Source: Prosopocoilus inquinatus
Lineage: Eukaryota; Arthropoda; Insecta; Coleoptera; Lucanidae
DNA length: 64,000 nucleotides
Direction: 5' to 3'
Assembly: GCA_036172665.1 (NCBI GenBank)
Contig: JAYKNF010000015.1
Location: forward strand, 1,984,001-2,048,000
Made by a program: the position numbers and the translations under genes. Positions 10,832-23,400 of the stretch are shown one piece after another (position 1 is the first letter of the stretch; each line of letters opens with the position of its first letter). The notes below the pieces were generated by a model. The model was not told the DNA's origin, did not search any database, and saw nothing but the letters and a program-made list of their open reading frames with translations.

Positions 10832-11698
10832 GTACCCGAAAAAAGGAATGTCTCCTCCATAAAATACTTACAGCAAGCCAAGACAAGCATTGCGAGCAGG
10901 TAATCCTGCTTGCGAAATCTGCCTGAGATAAATTCGAAATGTGCGACTGCTAAATTCTGTAAATATAATTATAAGTGTTATTTGTTTGGTAAAGTCATAC
11001 ATTTTTTGCTATGCAATACATGAACAATAAAAGTAAATTTTTATTTTTTTAATAAAATTATAAAAATTCTCATATGGTAATTAATTATTAATTAAAAAAA
11101 TTATTTCAATATTTGAGAATTAGAATTCTGCAAAGATTTATTTCGGCCTTTAACTTGTGTTTCAGCAGTAATATTCATTTAATATTTTATTTTTATTCGT
11201 TTTGTTTTTAAATTGTAAAGGTTCAGTGTTCATTTCAAATATAAACCCTTTTGGATTGTGTCATAGTTCGTTTTATGAATTTTATTTTGCCAGGACCAAA
11301 TGAAATATCGAGTTAAATTATTTTAGATTAGGAATACACAAAATTAAATAGAATAAGTTGATGTGGTATCATCGATAATTTTTAAAATCAATAATACAAT
11401 TTTTCTCTGGAATCCTGTACTGTAGCCGTTTCTGATTATGGCCATCATGCGTATTTATATTTTTATCTTGGAATTAAAAACGAAAAATGTGATTCGATAA
11501 AATTGTTACAATACAACGAGTTGTTTTATAATTATATTTACGGAAGCTGGCAGTCTAACGTTTCGAATATCTCTCAGACACATTTCGCAAGCGGGATTAC
11601 CTGCTCGCAATGCTTGGCCGCCTCTCTGTAATGTGGGTCTCGACAGCTTAGCCCAAACATTTGCATTTTATGGGGAAGACATTCCTTTTTTCGGGCAC
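10832..11698. mobile_element. Non-autonomous TIR element (about 867 bp)
   Basis: The ends are inverted copies: GTACCCGAAAAAAGGAATG at the left and the reverse complement of GTGCCCGAAAAAAGGAATG at the right. The similarity extends inward to the block AGCATTGCGAGCAGGTAATC (left) and its inverse GATTACCTGCTCGCAATGCT (right). The interior is AT-rich without a transposase frame. The right terminal repeat has about 40 extra bases. A target duplication is not clear. Confidence 0.8.
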
Positions 11699-13555
11699 CG
11701 TGCAGGGTGACTACGAGAGAATTCCTACCTCCTTTTACTTTGATTTTAGAAAGAAAAAAAGATAAAAGAAGTCGTACAATTTATTTCAGTACTGCTATAG
11801 ATATTCACAAAAAACAATTGAGTGTCGGACACTCAAAAAAATAAACGAAGTTTTGATTTTAAATAAAATAACATTGAATAAAATTTTACCATTAACATAT
11901 TAAATCGATTTAGATATTTTCTAAAAATTAACGATAAGCTAGAAACAACAAATAATTCGGAAACTTTAAAAAATAAATGAAAATTTAACGTAAAACATAT
12001 TTAAAGCATTCTCAATTTTTTTTACGCAAAATGTAAAAGTTTTTAAGATATTTTGAATCATATCTCTTGTATAAATGGGAGTTTTCTACATATAAAATTC
12101 AAAATATATACATGCGATCAACTCCTTTATTATAAAGAACTACGGTTAAATTCTTGGCTTCCGGTTAGAACCACATGTCTCGAATTTCTTCTAGAAGAAC
12201 TTATTAATTAGCACTTGACTATTCTATTGACTCTAATTATTATTAATTTTGGAATCTCGATTTCAACGCAAAAAATATCTTTATAGAAGTAATGTCAAAT
12301 TACTAACAATATTGAACTTGAATTTTTTTTCCGAAAATATATTCAATTGCTAGTATTATTTATTGTCCTCATTAACAACGCATATTTTTAATTTAATATT
12401 TTTTTCTAAGTTTTAATTAGTAATTTTTGTAGAAACATAATTAGTGTTACAGCTTATTTACATGAAGACATATTCATTCATAGCAAAAACTTTTACATAA
12501 TTAAATTTTATTAACACATTAATAAAACTCCACTTAGAAAAATTTAGTAACGGAGTTCGAAATTTATTGACAAACATTTAAATATTTTGTAATTAATTTA
12601 AAAATATTTTCTTCTATTATTATATTCTCGTTATTGTCATTGTTGCAAACATTTCTAACATTCATACTTCCGACAAACATTTCAATTTTATAGTATGTAC
12701 AAGTGCAATTTCAATTTTTCGTTTCTTTTGCCTATATCTATGTTAAAATTACAATTCACGTAAATAAATGATTCAAAATGCTTTCGAAGTATTTTTCAAA
12801 CATCGACAATATTCGGTCACTCCCGGCTCGAATCCGACCTGCCACCAGCCTGTCACAAGCTAATTTTTGTTTCCAGCCGCAATATTTAACTTAAACAATT
12901 TTTAGAGGAACAGAAAGAGAAGATATGTTTGCTTCCTCTTTCGTTACCTCCCCCACAATTGATAGTGGGAGAAATCCGTCCACGCCTCATGAAAATAATT
13001 CATGAAAAACATGCAAAACGCGCGAATTCATAACTACATTATATATACATATTTTTTAAAGCTGTTTTCTCGGTTTTGTTAACAAAACTTCAATCTACAA
13101 AGTGACCAACGCGTTTTCGAAAATATGAACTGGAAGTGTATTTAATTTTACTGTAAAGTTCAACTACGATTTTTAAATGTTAATTATTTTTTTTCTAATT
13201 AACAACTAATCGTAGCGAAATTTCCATTGGTCATTTTGTAGTTCTAGTCCTTAAATATGTGGTGTAAAAAAATTAAATAAATTCATTAAGAACTAAAGCC
13301 TCTACGACTTCCCGCGTTTTAATGGTTTTCGTATATGGCATTATTCGGTGGGATTCCTCTTAAGAGAATTTCAAACAATATTATACTATAGGTATTTTTT
13401 ATTTTTCATTTCACTTTGTAGATTTTATTTGCACAAACTACAACCTATTAAGTTCAACTAAACCTTTTAAGATTGTAAACTAATCAGTAAAACGAAAAAT
13501 GGAGAAACTTGTGTGAAACACTAATGTTAATTACCATTGAGTAGCATCACCCTTT
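11699..13555. other. Long AT-rich stretch, no gene seen
   Basis: No frame above 60 codons and no clear repeat. A short GC-richer patch at 12820-13020 stands out but has no coding or structural signature I can name. Confidence 0.5.
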
Positions 13556-14400
13556 CTTTCGATAACGGCCGTAATTATTTATGTATTGTATTAACTAGGT
13601 TTTGACAGTCTTCTGCAGTAAATATATCCCATATTTCTTCAAGTTTTAGCTTCGTGTGTGTGGTACATATTTTACAGTGTTAACAATACTGTCAATAAAA
13701 TGCAGTTTTCCTACATCCCTGGCAGACATTGAACCCCAAACCATGACAGAAGCTGTAAATTTTATATATCTTTTCAATCAATGTGGATAGAAACCGTCAG
13801 TTTTTGGGAAATAACTGCTTCGACTGTCACCTATACAAATTTCGAATCTAGCTTCATTACTCCAGTGTATACTATTCTATACTATTCTACTGTTCAGAAT
13901 TCCAATTCTTATGTTCTTTTGCCCACTTCAATTTATCTTTTTTGTTTCGGAGGCTTTTCCTTAGCCTAAGCAAATCATGTGATTTTTCTTGATATTTATA
14001 TTTAGGTAGCGTTTTAAAAATATTACCTTATATGTTCCAAATCTTAAATTTTAAACGTGTCTGTAACATTTAGACCTCGAAATATGTTTCCCCACATCGC
14101 TCTACAGTACACTCAATTGCCCAAAATTAGCACGTCTATTTTTTTTTTAATTATTCTTTTCAGTACCCGTTCGTCTGCGTTAGTACGCTGGATTTTTTTA
14201 ACGTACCGAGATTTTGGAGTAGCTGAACCAGATCTTTTATGCAGATATGATATAGGTATGTAGACAAACATTTCTAATCTTTCAATAGAAATCGGAATTT
14301 GATTTTCCACGCTTTGATAAGTTAACAATGATCGCCCGAATTTTTTCATCAATAACGTTTCCTCTGCCCATTCTTAACACCAAATAGTTTTGAGCTACTC
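13556..14400 (-). pseudogene. Tc1-like transposase relic, heavily mutated
   Basis: On the minus strand, fragments follow the Tc1 order: RGNVIDEKIRAIIVNLSKRG (N-terminal helix-turn-helix) from 14370; GSATPKSRYVKKIQRTNADE (linker between DNA-binding domains); KWAKEHKNWNSEQ near 13930, which precedes the first catalytic Asp region; then ASVMVWGSMSARDVGKLHFI at 13690-13760 (the VMVWG block between the two Asp residues). Many stops and shifts. An old copy. Confidence 0.75.
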
Positions 14401-14800
14401 TTAATGAAATTATTATTGAATAAGTTGTTTTGTCATACTTTTATATGGTCTTCTATACCTAATTACGTTAATTCCTAGAAATACGATCATGTGGATGCAT
14501 GTAAATTCTTACATTAAATACACAAATTTCATTTTTATGTTAAAAAATTAAATGTGATGCTATCACTTTTACATTTTCCAATAATTTCTAAAGAAGTTGA
14601 AATTTTAATAGGTGGGCCAACTGAAACGGGTTGGGCTCGTATGTAAGTATTTTATAGTAAAACTAATTTCATTCACGTATACTAACAAACGGAATGAATA
14701 CCTTAGTACGATTAAAATAAAAAATCATAACAGCACGCATTAATTAGTGCATTAATTGTCTTATATCAACGGTAAGGATAAGGAATTAATTGAATTAAGC
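14401..14800. other. No gene seen
   Basis: AT-rich spacer between the Tc1 relic and the next fold-back element. It may contain the outer end of the Tc1 element, which I could not place. Confidence 0.4.
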
Positions 14801-15003
14801 CCGGCGGCCACTGCGAGCGAAGTTAAGCTAAGCTGAGCGAAGCTAAGCTTTTTGAAAATAAGTTCCTACGTAATCTTATGTAGTCGCGGCAACGAAAAGC
14901 TAAGCGAAACGAAGTTTAGTTAACAAATGTTTCTATAAGATTACATTGTAGCAAAACTTAGTTTCGCTTAGTTTAGTTTAGCTTCGCTCGCAGTGGCCGC
15001 CCG
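14801..15003. mobile_element. Small fold-back MITE (203 bp)
   Basis: The left end CCGGCGGCCACTGCGAGCGA is the inverse of the right end, and the pairing continues through repeated AAGCTAAGC-like words (GAAGTTAAGCTAAGC left, GCTTAGTTTAGTTTAGCTTC right). The arms are about 50-60 bp. The GGCCACTG termini recall some hAT MITEs, but no 8-bp duplication is evident in the flanks. Confidence 0.8.
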
Positions 15004-15579
15004 ACTTTAGGAAGGCAGAGTGACGTAATTCTCGATCAATATCAGATGCGCATTGTTCGAATTTTAATATACGTGTTAGGTAAATAAACCTTGAAAGTAG
15101 ATCTTATTTCTTTCTGAGAGAATTTCTCAATAATTTATCTCCGATAGGTAAACCGCTGCTTGACAAGACTTAGTATTTACTTAACAGTAACCTAATTTAT
15201 TTACAAATTAATCTTGATTTCAAAATGAATGATCCGGAAAACGAAATGTAACGGTATTTTTGAAATAATTCTCACGAAGATGCAGGAGAAGATTGAGGTA
15301 TTCCCCGAATAGTTATTATCGTAAAACCGAGACCAACTAGGGTAAAATGTCAATATTAAGCGCGTATTTTATACGGCCACACATCATTGTCAGACCAGGG
15401 CCGGCTCTTCCAGAATTAATGTGACGTCATGTTGGTGTCACCACCACCAGATTAATGCGGATCAGATTTCGCTGGAAGGAAGGCAAGAAGGTAAGTTATG
15501 CGAGGTCTTCGTCGGCATTGAACGATGTTTACAAGCATGGGAAATCAAGTTCAAGAGCTCAAAATTAATTAAACTCAAA
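15004..15579. other. No gene seen
   Basis: A frame at 15421-15621 runs into the adjacent TIR element and shows no domain. The segment may be host DNA. Confidence 0.4.
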
Positions 15580-16333
15580 GGCCCGATTGCAGGAAGCTGG
15601 CTTATATCTGGGAATTCGTAAGCCAGGTTTGAACATAAGCCTGGTTTAAATTTACATCCCGTTGCACAAAAAAATTTAATGCAAGATTTACCTATGACCG
15701 GCTTAAATATTTGCAAACGTGAACGAGCCATTTCAGGATTGAATTTAAGGTTGGCACATCTGCAGTCCAGATGTTGAGGTGGTTGTCAGTTTGAATTTGC
15801 AGCAGATCGTTTTCGTTGTTCGTGGATATTTACGTGAGTTTTACAGAAAAGGAAAAAAACTATTTAATAGAGCTGGTTAACAAGTAAGTAAACTGTGTCT
15901 ATATTAAATTGCTTCGATATAGTCATTATTTAAAATATTTTCTGTTTTGTAGGTATAAAAATATTCTTGAAAACATTTTTTAAATGTACATACACTGCAT
16001 AGTTGCATTATAATTACTATTTAGACGTTTTGACTGAGTATATTGCGTGCTATTTGAAATACTGGCATACTTATTTTCGGCGATAAACGAATTTAAGCCG
16101 TGCATATTGTCGATTTACAAAAACCAGGTTTAAGAAACATTTAAGCCTGGCTTAAATGTTTGTGCAACACATTTTGTAACTAAATCGCATATAAGCCGAG
16201 GTTACCTAAAACGGGTTTACATTTAAGACAGGTTTACAATTTTACCATTTGTGCAACTGAATTTCTCATTTAAACCCGTCTTACCTATTTAAACCAGGCT
16301 TACAAATTTAAGACTGCTTTCTGCAATCGGGCC
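15580..16333. mobile_element. TIR element with dense subterminal repeats (754 bp)
   Basis: Both ends carry GGCCCGATTGCAG in inverted orientation, flanked by AAA on each side (15577-15579 and 16334-16336), a possible 3-bp target duplication as in PIF/Harbinger elements. The outer thirds are packed with variants of TAAGCCTGGTTTAAAT in both orientations (for example near 15620, 15640, 16130, 16150, 16210, 16270 and 16300), probably transposase-binding sites. There is no transposase frame, so it is non-autonomous. Confidence 0.8.
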
Positions 16334-18139
16334 AAAGTGTATAATACAAGCCTGAAAGAAGTTAGTATAATTTTAGTGTTTATACTTAAAGATTTGTCTT
16401 ACAATTATTAGAAACGTGATATTAAAGTGAGTATGTTGAAAGAGATTCTGCGACAATAAACAATCAATTATTGAATATTTATTTTTCTAATATTGCACAC
16501 AACTTGCTTAATCGAACTCTACTTACGTTTTGATTTAAGATTCAGTTTGAGGTCTGTTGTGGCTGCTTCTCTTCTCTTTCCCATTAGATCAAACTTTTGG
16601 CAGTCTTTGTTTTAGCTATCTTTTGTTTTTACTACTTCTTACTATCCATGCTCTTCTTGATATTCTATCTTTGTTCTGCTTTACTCAATTTATTCATTCA
16701 TTCGTTTCTATGTAATGTCGTTATATCGATTGATTTATGTTTGGTTTTCTTGTCCAGCGTATAGAAAATTCAGGACAGCGTGGGCAACATTTTCAAACCT
16801 ATTTTTATTTAATAAGATCTATATGACAAAATTTTACATTCATTTTAATGAGCACAGAACACAACATTCTTATTTCTAATGGAACTCCCATTATTACATA
16901 TTTGGATGGACTATCCAGTTTTGTAGGACAGTTCTGAAGGTTTCCCTATATCTGAAATTATTGATTTTCAAGATATGAGCGAAAAGTTGAAACGGAGAAT
17001 TCTAAAAGATGAGCTTCGCATAATTCTTAATTAATATCTTATTAATGCTAAAAGGTCTATTCTATATTTGGGATGAAAAGCTATACCAATCTGTATATGT
17101 CCGCGTATCAAGAAAAAAAATAAGAGTATAGGTATCTAGTAGTGCCATCTGATACAGCATTAAATTTGCCGTCTTTCTTATGAAATATATGAAAATAATA
17201 TAACTTCTTGTTCTTCTGATAAGCATGGCACCTTTCAAGTAGTTATATATTTTGAGAGGAAGACGTTATTAATGAAAGTCCGCTTTAACTGCTAAAATGT
17301 TTGCTTGCTCCAGTATTTTGTGGCCGTATTGATACATACAGAACTACCACGTTCTCATTAGACTTTCACGATATTCCTCGATGGTAAGTAAATTAAAATG
17401 AATTATACCATCTAAATAAAAATTACTGTAGCCTAGTCTACTACTGTGGAAGGAAATGAGAAAAAACCCAAATCTACCTCATGAAGAAATGTTTTTAAAT
17501 AAACATTCTTCATGAAAGAACAGCTTTCTCCTTTTTCCTTGTTTTATTTTGAACTCTTATGGAAGATCATAAATTCGCGCAATTAATCTAAGGCGGTTTT
17601 GATTAGAAATCGATCGACCGAATGGATTCGTCTAATCAATCACACGCGGGCAATCAATCAGGGGCAGTTATGATAGAACGTCATCCATACATCATCCGCA
17701 GGCTAAAATACAAATTGTTAGAAGTCGGCGTATGCATAATGAGCGGCAACATTCGTTACAGACGTTTGCTGTTGGTCGACGAATGTAAACAGTGCAATAA
17801 GCAGTACAAAAATGAAATTATCTAATTAAGCATAGTCGATTAAAAAAAAAACATGAAGGCGTGAGGCATAGAACGATGTCGCGAAAAGGTGAAATATTTG
17901 CAGTATAACGTTAACTAATGAAATAAAGGAAAACAATATGCCCACATATCATCGGCACCACGTATAACTAACGAATATGAAAATACTTACTTTCCAGGCA
18001 AAGAAAAAACAGGTTTAAAGTCAATTAAAAAGTTTGTATCTACATACAATCTTTTCCTATCAATTTCAACTCAAAATGTAAAACATTTTTAGGGAGTTTT
18101 CAACAAATAATATGTGGCACTGCTATTATTTTGCACAGA
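16334..18139. other. Long stretch without a recognised gene
   Basis: No frame shows a known domain; the frame at 17622-17825 has none. No repeat family of this window is found here. It is one of the better candidates for unique host sequence. Confidence 0.45.
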
Positions 18140-18335
18140 GATAATGACTGAAATTTAATTTTCGTAATGGTTCAAAATTCACGGGAGTACCGAAGCTGCT
18201 TGGAAGAGTTTAGAACTGAATTTGCCGCTATACATATTATTGACTACTAAATATTTGAAGACAAGCTTCATTGATAGGTACAGCCGCGGCCTTTGAAAAC
18301 TGGTAAACTTTGACAAATACAACTTTTCACGGTGT
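18140..18335 (+). repeat. Dispersed repeat R, copy 2 (partial)
   Basis: The block TTCACGGGAGTACCGAAGCTG and following bases align with 46350-46430, including the shared GCATTGATAGGTA-like segment further on. Only this part of the repeat is present. Confidence 0.6.
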
Positions 18336-18384
18336 AAACTGATCCTAAATCTGAAGTTTCTAAACGTCACTCAAATCATTCTAT

Positions 18385-18520
18385 GGCTGCGGTAAGTGAA
18401 CGGTCGAAGTGTTCAGACCAAATCACGTGATCACTTTTCTCAATAGGTGATTGGTCATTGGGTTTAGTCGGACCGTTGGCTTGACGATTCTGTGCAATTT
18501 GACCGCTCACTTAACTCGGC
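18385..18520. mobile_element. Small TIR element (about 136 bp)
   Basis: The left end GGCTGCGGTAAGTGAACGGTC is the imperfect inverse of the right end GACCGCTCACTTAACTCGGC. A second, partial copy of the right half lies at 19067-19128 with the same GGGTTTAGTCG start. Too short to code. Confidence 0.65.
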
Positions 18521-18523
18521 CGA

Positions 18524-18592
18524 TGTAAGGGAGTCATGACTTGACACTTGAGTTGTAAACAAACTGATGGATTGAATATTCTCCTTAATGGT
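18524..18592 (+). repeat. Isolated gypsy LTR fragment
   Basis: It matches the first part of the LTR at 6654-6720: TGTAAGG, GTCATGACTT, ACACTTGAGTTGTAAAC. It lacks the 3' half. Confidence 0.7.
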
Positions 18593-19066
18593 CGTTTTAC
18601 ACTACCTTAGAAACCAGCCTAGAAACTGAACAATTTCTAGGCCCAGATATATAGGAAAGAAAATTGTCTGCAAAATGTAAATTGTGTGGAAAAATAAAAT
18701 TTGCTCTAATTTCTACACAATTTGCTTGACATTTGGTTGCTAAGCAATTACTACCATAATGTCCGTGAAGAGAATGAAATTGAAAGCTGTCAGTTCGTCA
18801 GTCGTAGAGCGGACATTTACAACAAAAAAACTGATACGAATAAAGGGCAACAGAAAGTTGAAAAAGTAATTAATTATTTTTTAACATGTTTCATTTTCTT
18901 GGTTGGACAAGATAAGCCGCAATACGTCTAAAAATATGAAGATATTCTCTTCGGCTTTCAGCGATATTTTTTTCTCTTTCTTCCTTCTTTCTTTTCCTTG
19001 TGCAAGTATTGTGTTACGTGATTTGTTTCTATATCTTTTTTATACCAACAAGGCTAATACAACAGA

Positions 19067-19128
19067 GGGTTTAGTCGAACCGTTGACTTGACGATTTTGT
19101 GCAATTTGACCGTTCACTTAACTCGGCC
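19067..19128 (+). repeat. Second copy of small TIR element end
   Basis: About 62 bp, nearly identical to 18460-18520, from GGGTTTAGTCG to CTCGGCC. Confidence 0.65.
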
Positions 19129-19189
19129 TAAATGTTGTTACGGATTTGTCAAATTTGATACTGACATCAAAATGGTAGATGAAGATTTG

Positions 19190-19530
19190 ATTTACGTACA
19201 AGCAAATTACGAATTTTTGACATTGATGTGAATTCTCAGTGTACCAGTTTTCAAAGGTCGCAACTGTACAAATGTTTCATCAAACTGGAGGACTCTTTCG
19301 AACAATAGTCAACTACGAAAACATATTACTAAAGTTATGGAAAGTACAATACTTACAATGGGAAATGCTGCTTACATCTCTATTTGATCACAATCATAAT
19401 CAATTGACTGGTATAAGATTCGAAGGTGCCGCAAATTGTTACCTAAAGATGCAAAGCTCTAACTTGACCGCACGACATTGATGCAAGAATTGCTGCCCGA
19501 TCTCCAACATTACTACATCTAGTGTAACAA
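19190..19530 (+). repeat. Dispersed repeat R, copy 3
   Basis: It follows 46430-46640 and the inverse of 3400-3600: the blocks ATTATGGAAAGTRCAATACT, ACATCTCTATT, GAAGGTGCC and GATGCAAAGCTCTAA recur in order. The end differs from copy 1 at the CTGAAGA word (CTAAAGA here). Confidence 0.65.
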
Positions 19531-19584
19531 AATATTTAATTTGTAAGTTCTAATTTATATTTTTTATTACGATTTACATATACT

Positions 19585-20444
19585 GGGTGTCTTATAACAT
19601 ACCGAGGAGATTGAAAGGGCAGCTGGAGGAGATCAAAGTAAAGCTTTTTTCTCCATAAACTTTTGGTAAAAAATCAATAACCAAAAAGTTATAAGAGACG
19701 AGAGTGAAATTACTTAAGAAACAAAAATTACTACGTGGAGTAATATTTTACCTTTTAAATTAATATTTGCGGTATTTAAGAGTTAATTGAACATTTCTTT
19801 ACACAAAACAACTATCTAAAAAATGTAGTCACATAAAAGTTGCGGCTATTTCATTTTATCTTTTAATGCCCAAAAACGGATTTTCGTATTACTGTTCACC
19901 TCCTACTAATTAAAACAAAACTAGGATATAAATTCAGATAGACATGTTATGAATGGTGGTTTCAATAAATTTAGAACAGATAAAATAGCGACATCTTACT
20001 ATCGCTTTTTGAACTGACATTGCAGTAGGATAGATAAATTGAAACGGGATTTGCTCCTAATAAGTCCCCCATGCAAGGCGGCCATGCTTGTTGTCAAAGC
20101 ATAATGAAGATTTTTAGAAAAATTTTGTGCAAATCGTTTTTGATTGCGATAAAAACCTCGAGCAGCCTCTGGACAGCTGTTTCAGCCCTGCTTGATTGAT
20201 TGATTTGCACAAAATTTTTCTAATAAATTTAGAGTTTATTTAACAATAAAGTTGCAGTTTGTGAAATAATTGATTAATTAAGAAGCTGTAGTTGTAAATT
20301 AAAGATGAAATTAAGAAAGTTAAACTGCTGTAACTTTCTTATAACTGCGTTTTGGTCAAAAGTGAATTAAGAGAAAAGCTTTATTTTGATCTCCTACAGC
20401 TGCCCTTTCAATCTCCTCCGTACGTTATGAGTTACAAGACATCC
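19585..20444. mobile_element. TIR element family G, copy 1, with nested P3 repeat
   Basis: The left end (GGGTGTCTTATAAC, then GAGGAGATTGAAAGGGCAGC) is the inverse of the right end (GCTGCCCTTTCAATCTCCTC, then GTTACAAGACATCC). Arms are about 70-100 bp. Related copies lie at 43268-44015 and, as a right half, 39125-39416. No transposase frame. A PLE-related P3 repeat interrupts it at about 19975-20225. Confidence 0.8.
19975..20225. mobile_element. P3 repeat (PLE-related, hammerhead half)
   Basis: It shares the block AGCGACATC, then ATCGCTTTTTGA, then CTGACATTGCAGTAGGAT with 20548 and 44410. At 20165-20185 the minus strand carries only the 3' half of the P3 hammerhead (GGGCUGAAACAGCUGU followed by CAGAGG); the CUGAUGA half is missing. 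A short inverted repeat (GAAAAATTTTGTGCAAATC and its inverse) brackets this half, suggesting a fold-back rearrangement. Confidence 0.6.
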
Positions 20445-20447
20445 AAT

Positions 20448-20448
<1 letters not shown>

Positions 20449-20540
<92 letters not shown>
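20449..20540. repeat. (AAT)n microsatellite
   Basis: About 30 uninterrupted AAT triplets directly next to the P3 repeat. Shorter AAT or ATT runs also border the P3 copies at 44391 and 53497, so the triplet run seems to belong to the element end. Confidence 0.97.
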
Positions 20541-20542
<2 letters not shown>

Positions 20543-20690
20543 ATAGATAAAACAGCGACATCCTACGATCGCTTTTTGACCTGACATTGCAGTAGGATAC
20601 ACAAATTGAAGCGGATTTGCTCCTAATAAGTCCCCCATGCAAGTCGGCCATGCTTGCTGTCAAAGCATAATGAAAGTTTTAAAAATTTTG
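20541..20690 (+). repeat. P3 repeat, copy 2 (partial)
   Basis: Same unit as 19985-20120: CAGCGACATCCTACGATCGC, then TTTTTGACCTGACATTGCAG, then AAGTCCCCCATGCAAG. It starts right after the (AAT)n tract and contains no hammerhead. Confidence 0.7.
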
Positions 20691-20860
20691 TTGATCTTTT
20701 AATTTGATTTTAAATAGTTTGTCATTCAAAAGCTTGTAATTTTGTGAAATTTTGTTGTAGCAAATAATGGCAAAATACTTTTATACAAGGACAGTTTGTG
20801 ACGTCAAATTTCTAACGAAAGGCCATTTATGGTGTCGTAACTATGAAAAGAGTTTAATTT

Positions 20861-21486
20861 TTACCATTGAGCTTCATTTTCTCTAGCGTAACTAACTAAT
20901 TGAAGGATAAAAATTCCAGTGATAGTAATGATTTGCCATTTACTAAAAATATTACAACTTGTCCTGGGAGATGTACCCTCCATAAATCGTAATGCCGTTT
21001 TCTGAAATAATAAAATACGTTCTGTTTCACCACTTGATCCCCATATTATTGTGACATAAGAAATTAATGAATGAAAGTTTGAATAGTAATACATTTTTAA
21101 AATATCACAACTCATTAATCTTTTTAGCTGCTTAAGTGTATAACAGACTGAGGTTAATTTGTTACATAACATATTTATTATTTTATTTTATTTATTTTGT
21201 CCATTTACATTTGTTATCAATAAAAATACCTAGGAATTTAGTGTATTCTTCTTGTTTAATGCTGCTTTCGTTTGATTTTATTAATGCACTGTAGTTAAGT
21301 TCTTTAAATGCTGTGAAATGAATGTGTAGATATTTATTAATATTTAAAATCAAACCATTTGATGAATAATATTTTTCAGTTAAAACCTTTTGAATGGCTA
21401 GGTGGTTGTTAGTGTTATTTGTAAATAGGGAAGTATCGTCCGCAAAAAGAACAGCATTATTTAGGGGAAAATCGTTTACGTATAAT
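20861..21486 (-). pseudogene. CR1-like RT, 3' part
   Basis: The frame starts at the insertion border with YVNDFPLNNAVLFADDTSLF; FADD is the catalytic centre. It continues FLGIFIDNKCKWTK at the RT end and then, in another frame (21172-20861), the thumb and C-terminal segment (SLISYVTIIWGSS). The preceding RT part (GIPQGSVLGPILY) lies just beyond the inserted element, near 22590-22630. Confidence 0.85.
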
Positions 21487-21489
21487 ATA

Positions 21490-22579
21490 CCGGGTGTCCC
21501 GCGCCATGTGCTCACCCTTCTAGAATCTTTTTAATCTACTAATCGATTAACTTGAATTTTGGAGACAGTAAAGTAAATAAAAAATTGAATTTTCTGACAT
21601 ACTGTTGGCCGTCATAGGACTTCCGGTTGCGCCGGAAGTGACATCAACTTTCTTATTTTAAATAGAACACCCTATATATTTTTACATATTTAAAGTCTAC
21701 GGAGCATTACGAGTGCGAGTACGTATCAATTGATAATTTTGGTTTCCATGACAACAAAAAAAGCTTTCTTATTTCTCAATCTAGAAAGTTATGAATCGCA
21801 TTTTTTCGATCTAATGCGATCAAATGTTTCGAGAAAATCACTCCTTTGATGGTATTTTGATTTTTAACATTTTTACAGTATTTGAAATTTTCATTATGTC
21901 TTAACTCATATTTTTCGATAGAACCTCATATGTTTCTTAGAATCGTTCAACAGAACATTTTTTTCTGAGTACGCTCATACCAAATACGCCATATTTTCTT
22001 TGAAAATAATTTAAAATAGAGCATGTCTTATTGAAATTTTACACTCTCTTAATTTCAAATGACTTTCAAATAAAATATGATGTATTTGGTATCAACGTAC
22101 TCAGAAAGAAATGTTCTGTTGAACTAAGCTAAGAAACATATGAGTTTATATTAAAAAGAATTAGTGACGACCTAAAGAAAATTTCAAATGATGTAAAAAT
22201 GTTAAAAAGCAAATTACCATCAAAGGAATGATTTTTTCGAAACACTTGATCGCATTAAATCGAAAAAATGCGATTTATAACTTTCTAGATTGAAAAATAA
22301 AAAACTTTTTTTTTCGTTGTCATGCAAACCAAAATTATCAATTGATACGTATTCGGACTTGTAATGATGCGTTGACTTTAAATATGTAAAAATATATAGG
22401 GTGTTCTATTTAAAATAAGAAAGTTAATATCACTTCCGGCGAAACCGGAAGTCCTATGGTGCCTGGCAGTATGTCGAAAAAATTCCATCTTTTGTTTAAT
22501 TTACTGTCTCCAAAATTCAGGTTAATCGATTAATAAATAAAGATTCTAGAAGGGTGAGCACATGGCGCAGGACAGCCGG
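21490..22579. mobile_element. Long-TIR fold-back element, family F, copy 1 (about 1.09 kb)
   Basis: The two halves are inverted copies of each other over about 500 bp. Ends are CCGGGTGTCC (left) and GGACAGCCGG (right), with TATA on both sides (21486-21489 and 22580-22583). It interrupts the CR1-like RT precisely between GPILY and VNDF. It contains no protein frame. Other copies: 46643-47478, 53702-53840 (left end) and 54891-55085 (right end). Confidence 0.9.
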
Positions 22580-22589
22580 TATAAAGAAT

Positions 22590-23400
22590 CGGTCCAAGAA
22601 CAGATCCTTGTGGAATACCATAATTTAATTCCAGCTCATCTGATGTAGTATTATTAATTTTTACACAATGATTTCTATTAGTCAAATAACTTTTAAACCA
22701 GTCCAAGGAATGACTCCTAATTCCGTATGAGTATAATTTGATTAGTTATGTGTTATGGTTTACAAGATCGAGGTCTAAAAGTACACCCAAACAAGTCTTG
22801 CCTTGATCGATATTTAAATATAATTCGTCAACAAATTTTAAGATTGCCGCGATGGTAGATCGACCTTTACGAAAACCGAATTGATTATTATTAAGTATTT
22901 TGTATTTTTGAAGGAAAACTAATAATTTAATACTGACAATTTTTTTCAAAGGCTTTTGAAAATGGGCTTAAGATAGAAATGGGTCTATAGTTTTCGGTTT
23001 GTGTTTTAGGGCCATTTTTATGTATGGGTCTGATTTGTTTTTTTTTTTTAGTTCCTCGGGAAATATTCCTTGACTAAGTGAGTTGTTAATTATCGCTGTA
23101 TCGGTGTTATTATTTCGGATATGCATCGCTTTAATAAAAATGGACTTATTTCATCATGTGCTTTGACTGGTCTTTAGCGAGGAGACCACATTTAATACAT
23201 CCGATTTAATAATGGGACTAAGAAAACAAGTATATCTATTATTAAGTATACTGAACATTTTGTCATTTATTAGGTTGAGTTTTTTGAAATTTTCTGCAAT
23301 GTTATTAAAGTAATTATTGAAATAATTTGTTATTAATTTTGGATCTTTGATAATTTTGTTGTTAATTTCAAGATGTAAATTATTTTTAGGAGTTATATTT
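22590..23400 (-). pseudogene. CR1-like RT, 5' part
   Basis: Blocks in order on the minus strand: DEISPFLLKRC near 23140 (RT motif 1), SLSQGIFPEEL near 23060, NQFGFRKGRSTIAAI at 22890-22840 (motif 2a-like), CLGVLLDLDLVNHNT where the usual DLSKAFD is degraded, and GIPQGSVLGPILY at 22630-22590. Stops lie between blocks. Confidence 0.8.

Noticed and set aside
17622..17825. 67-codon frame with a C..C pair near the end
   Set aside because: The single cysteine pair and short length do not support a zinc finger or any gene call.
20352..20663. Open frames coding long Asn or Ile/Leu runs
   Set aside because: They are translations of the (AAT)n microsatellite in different frames, with no domain.
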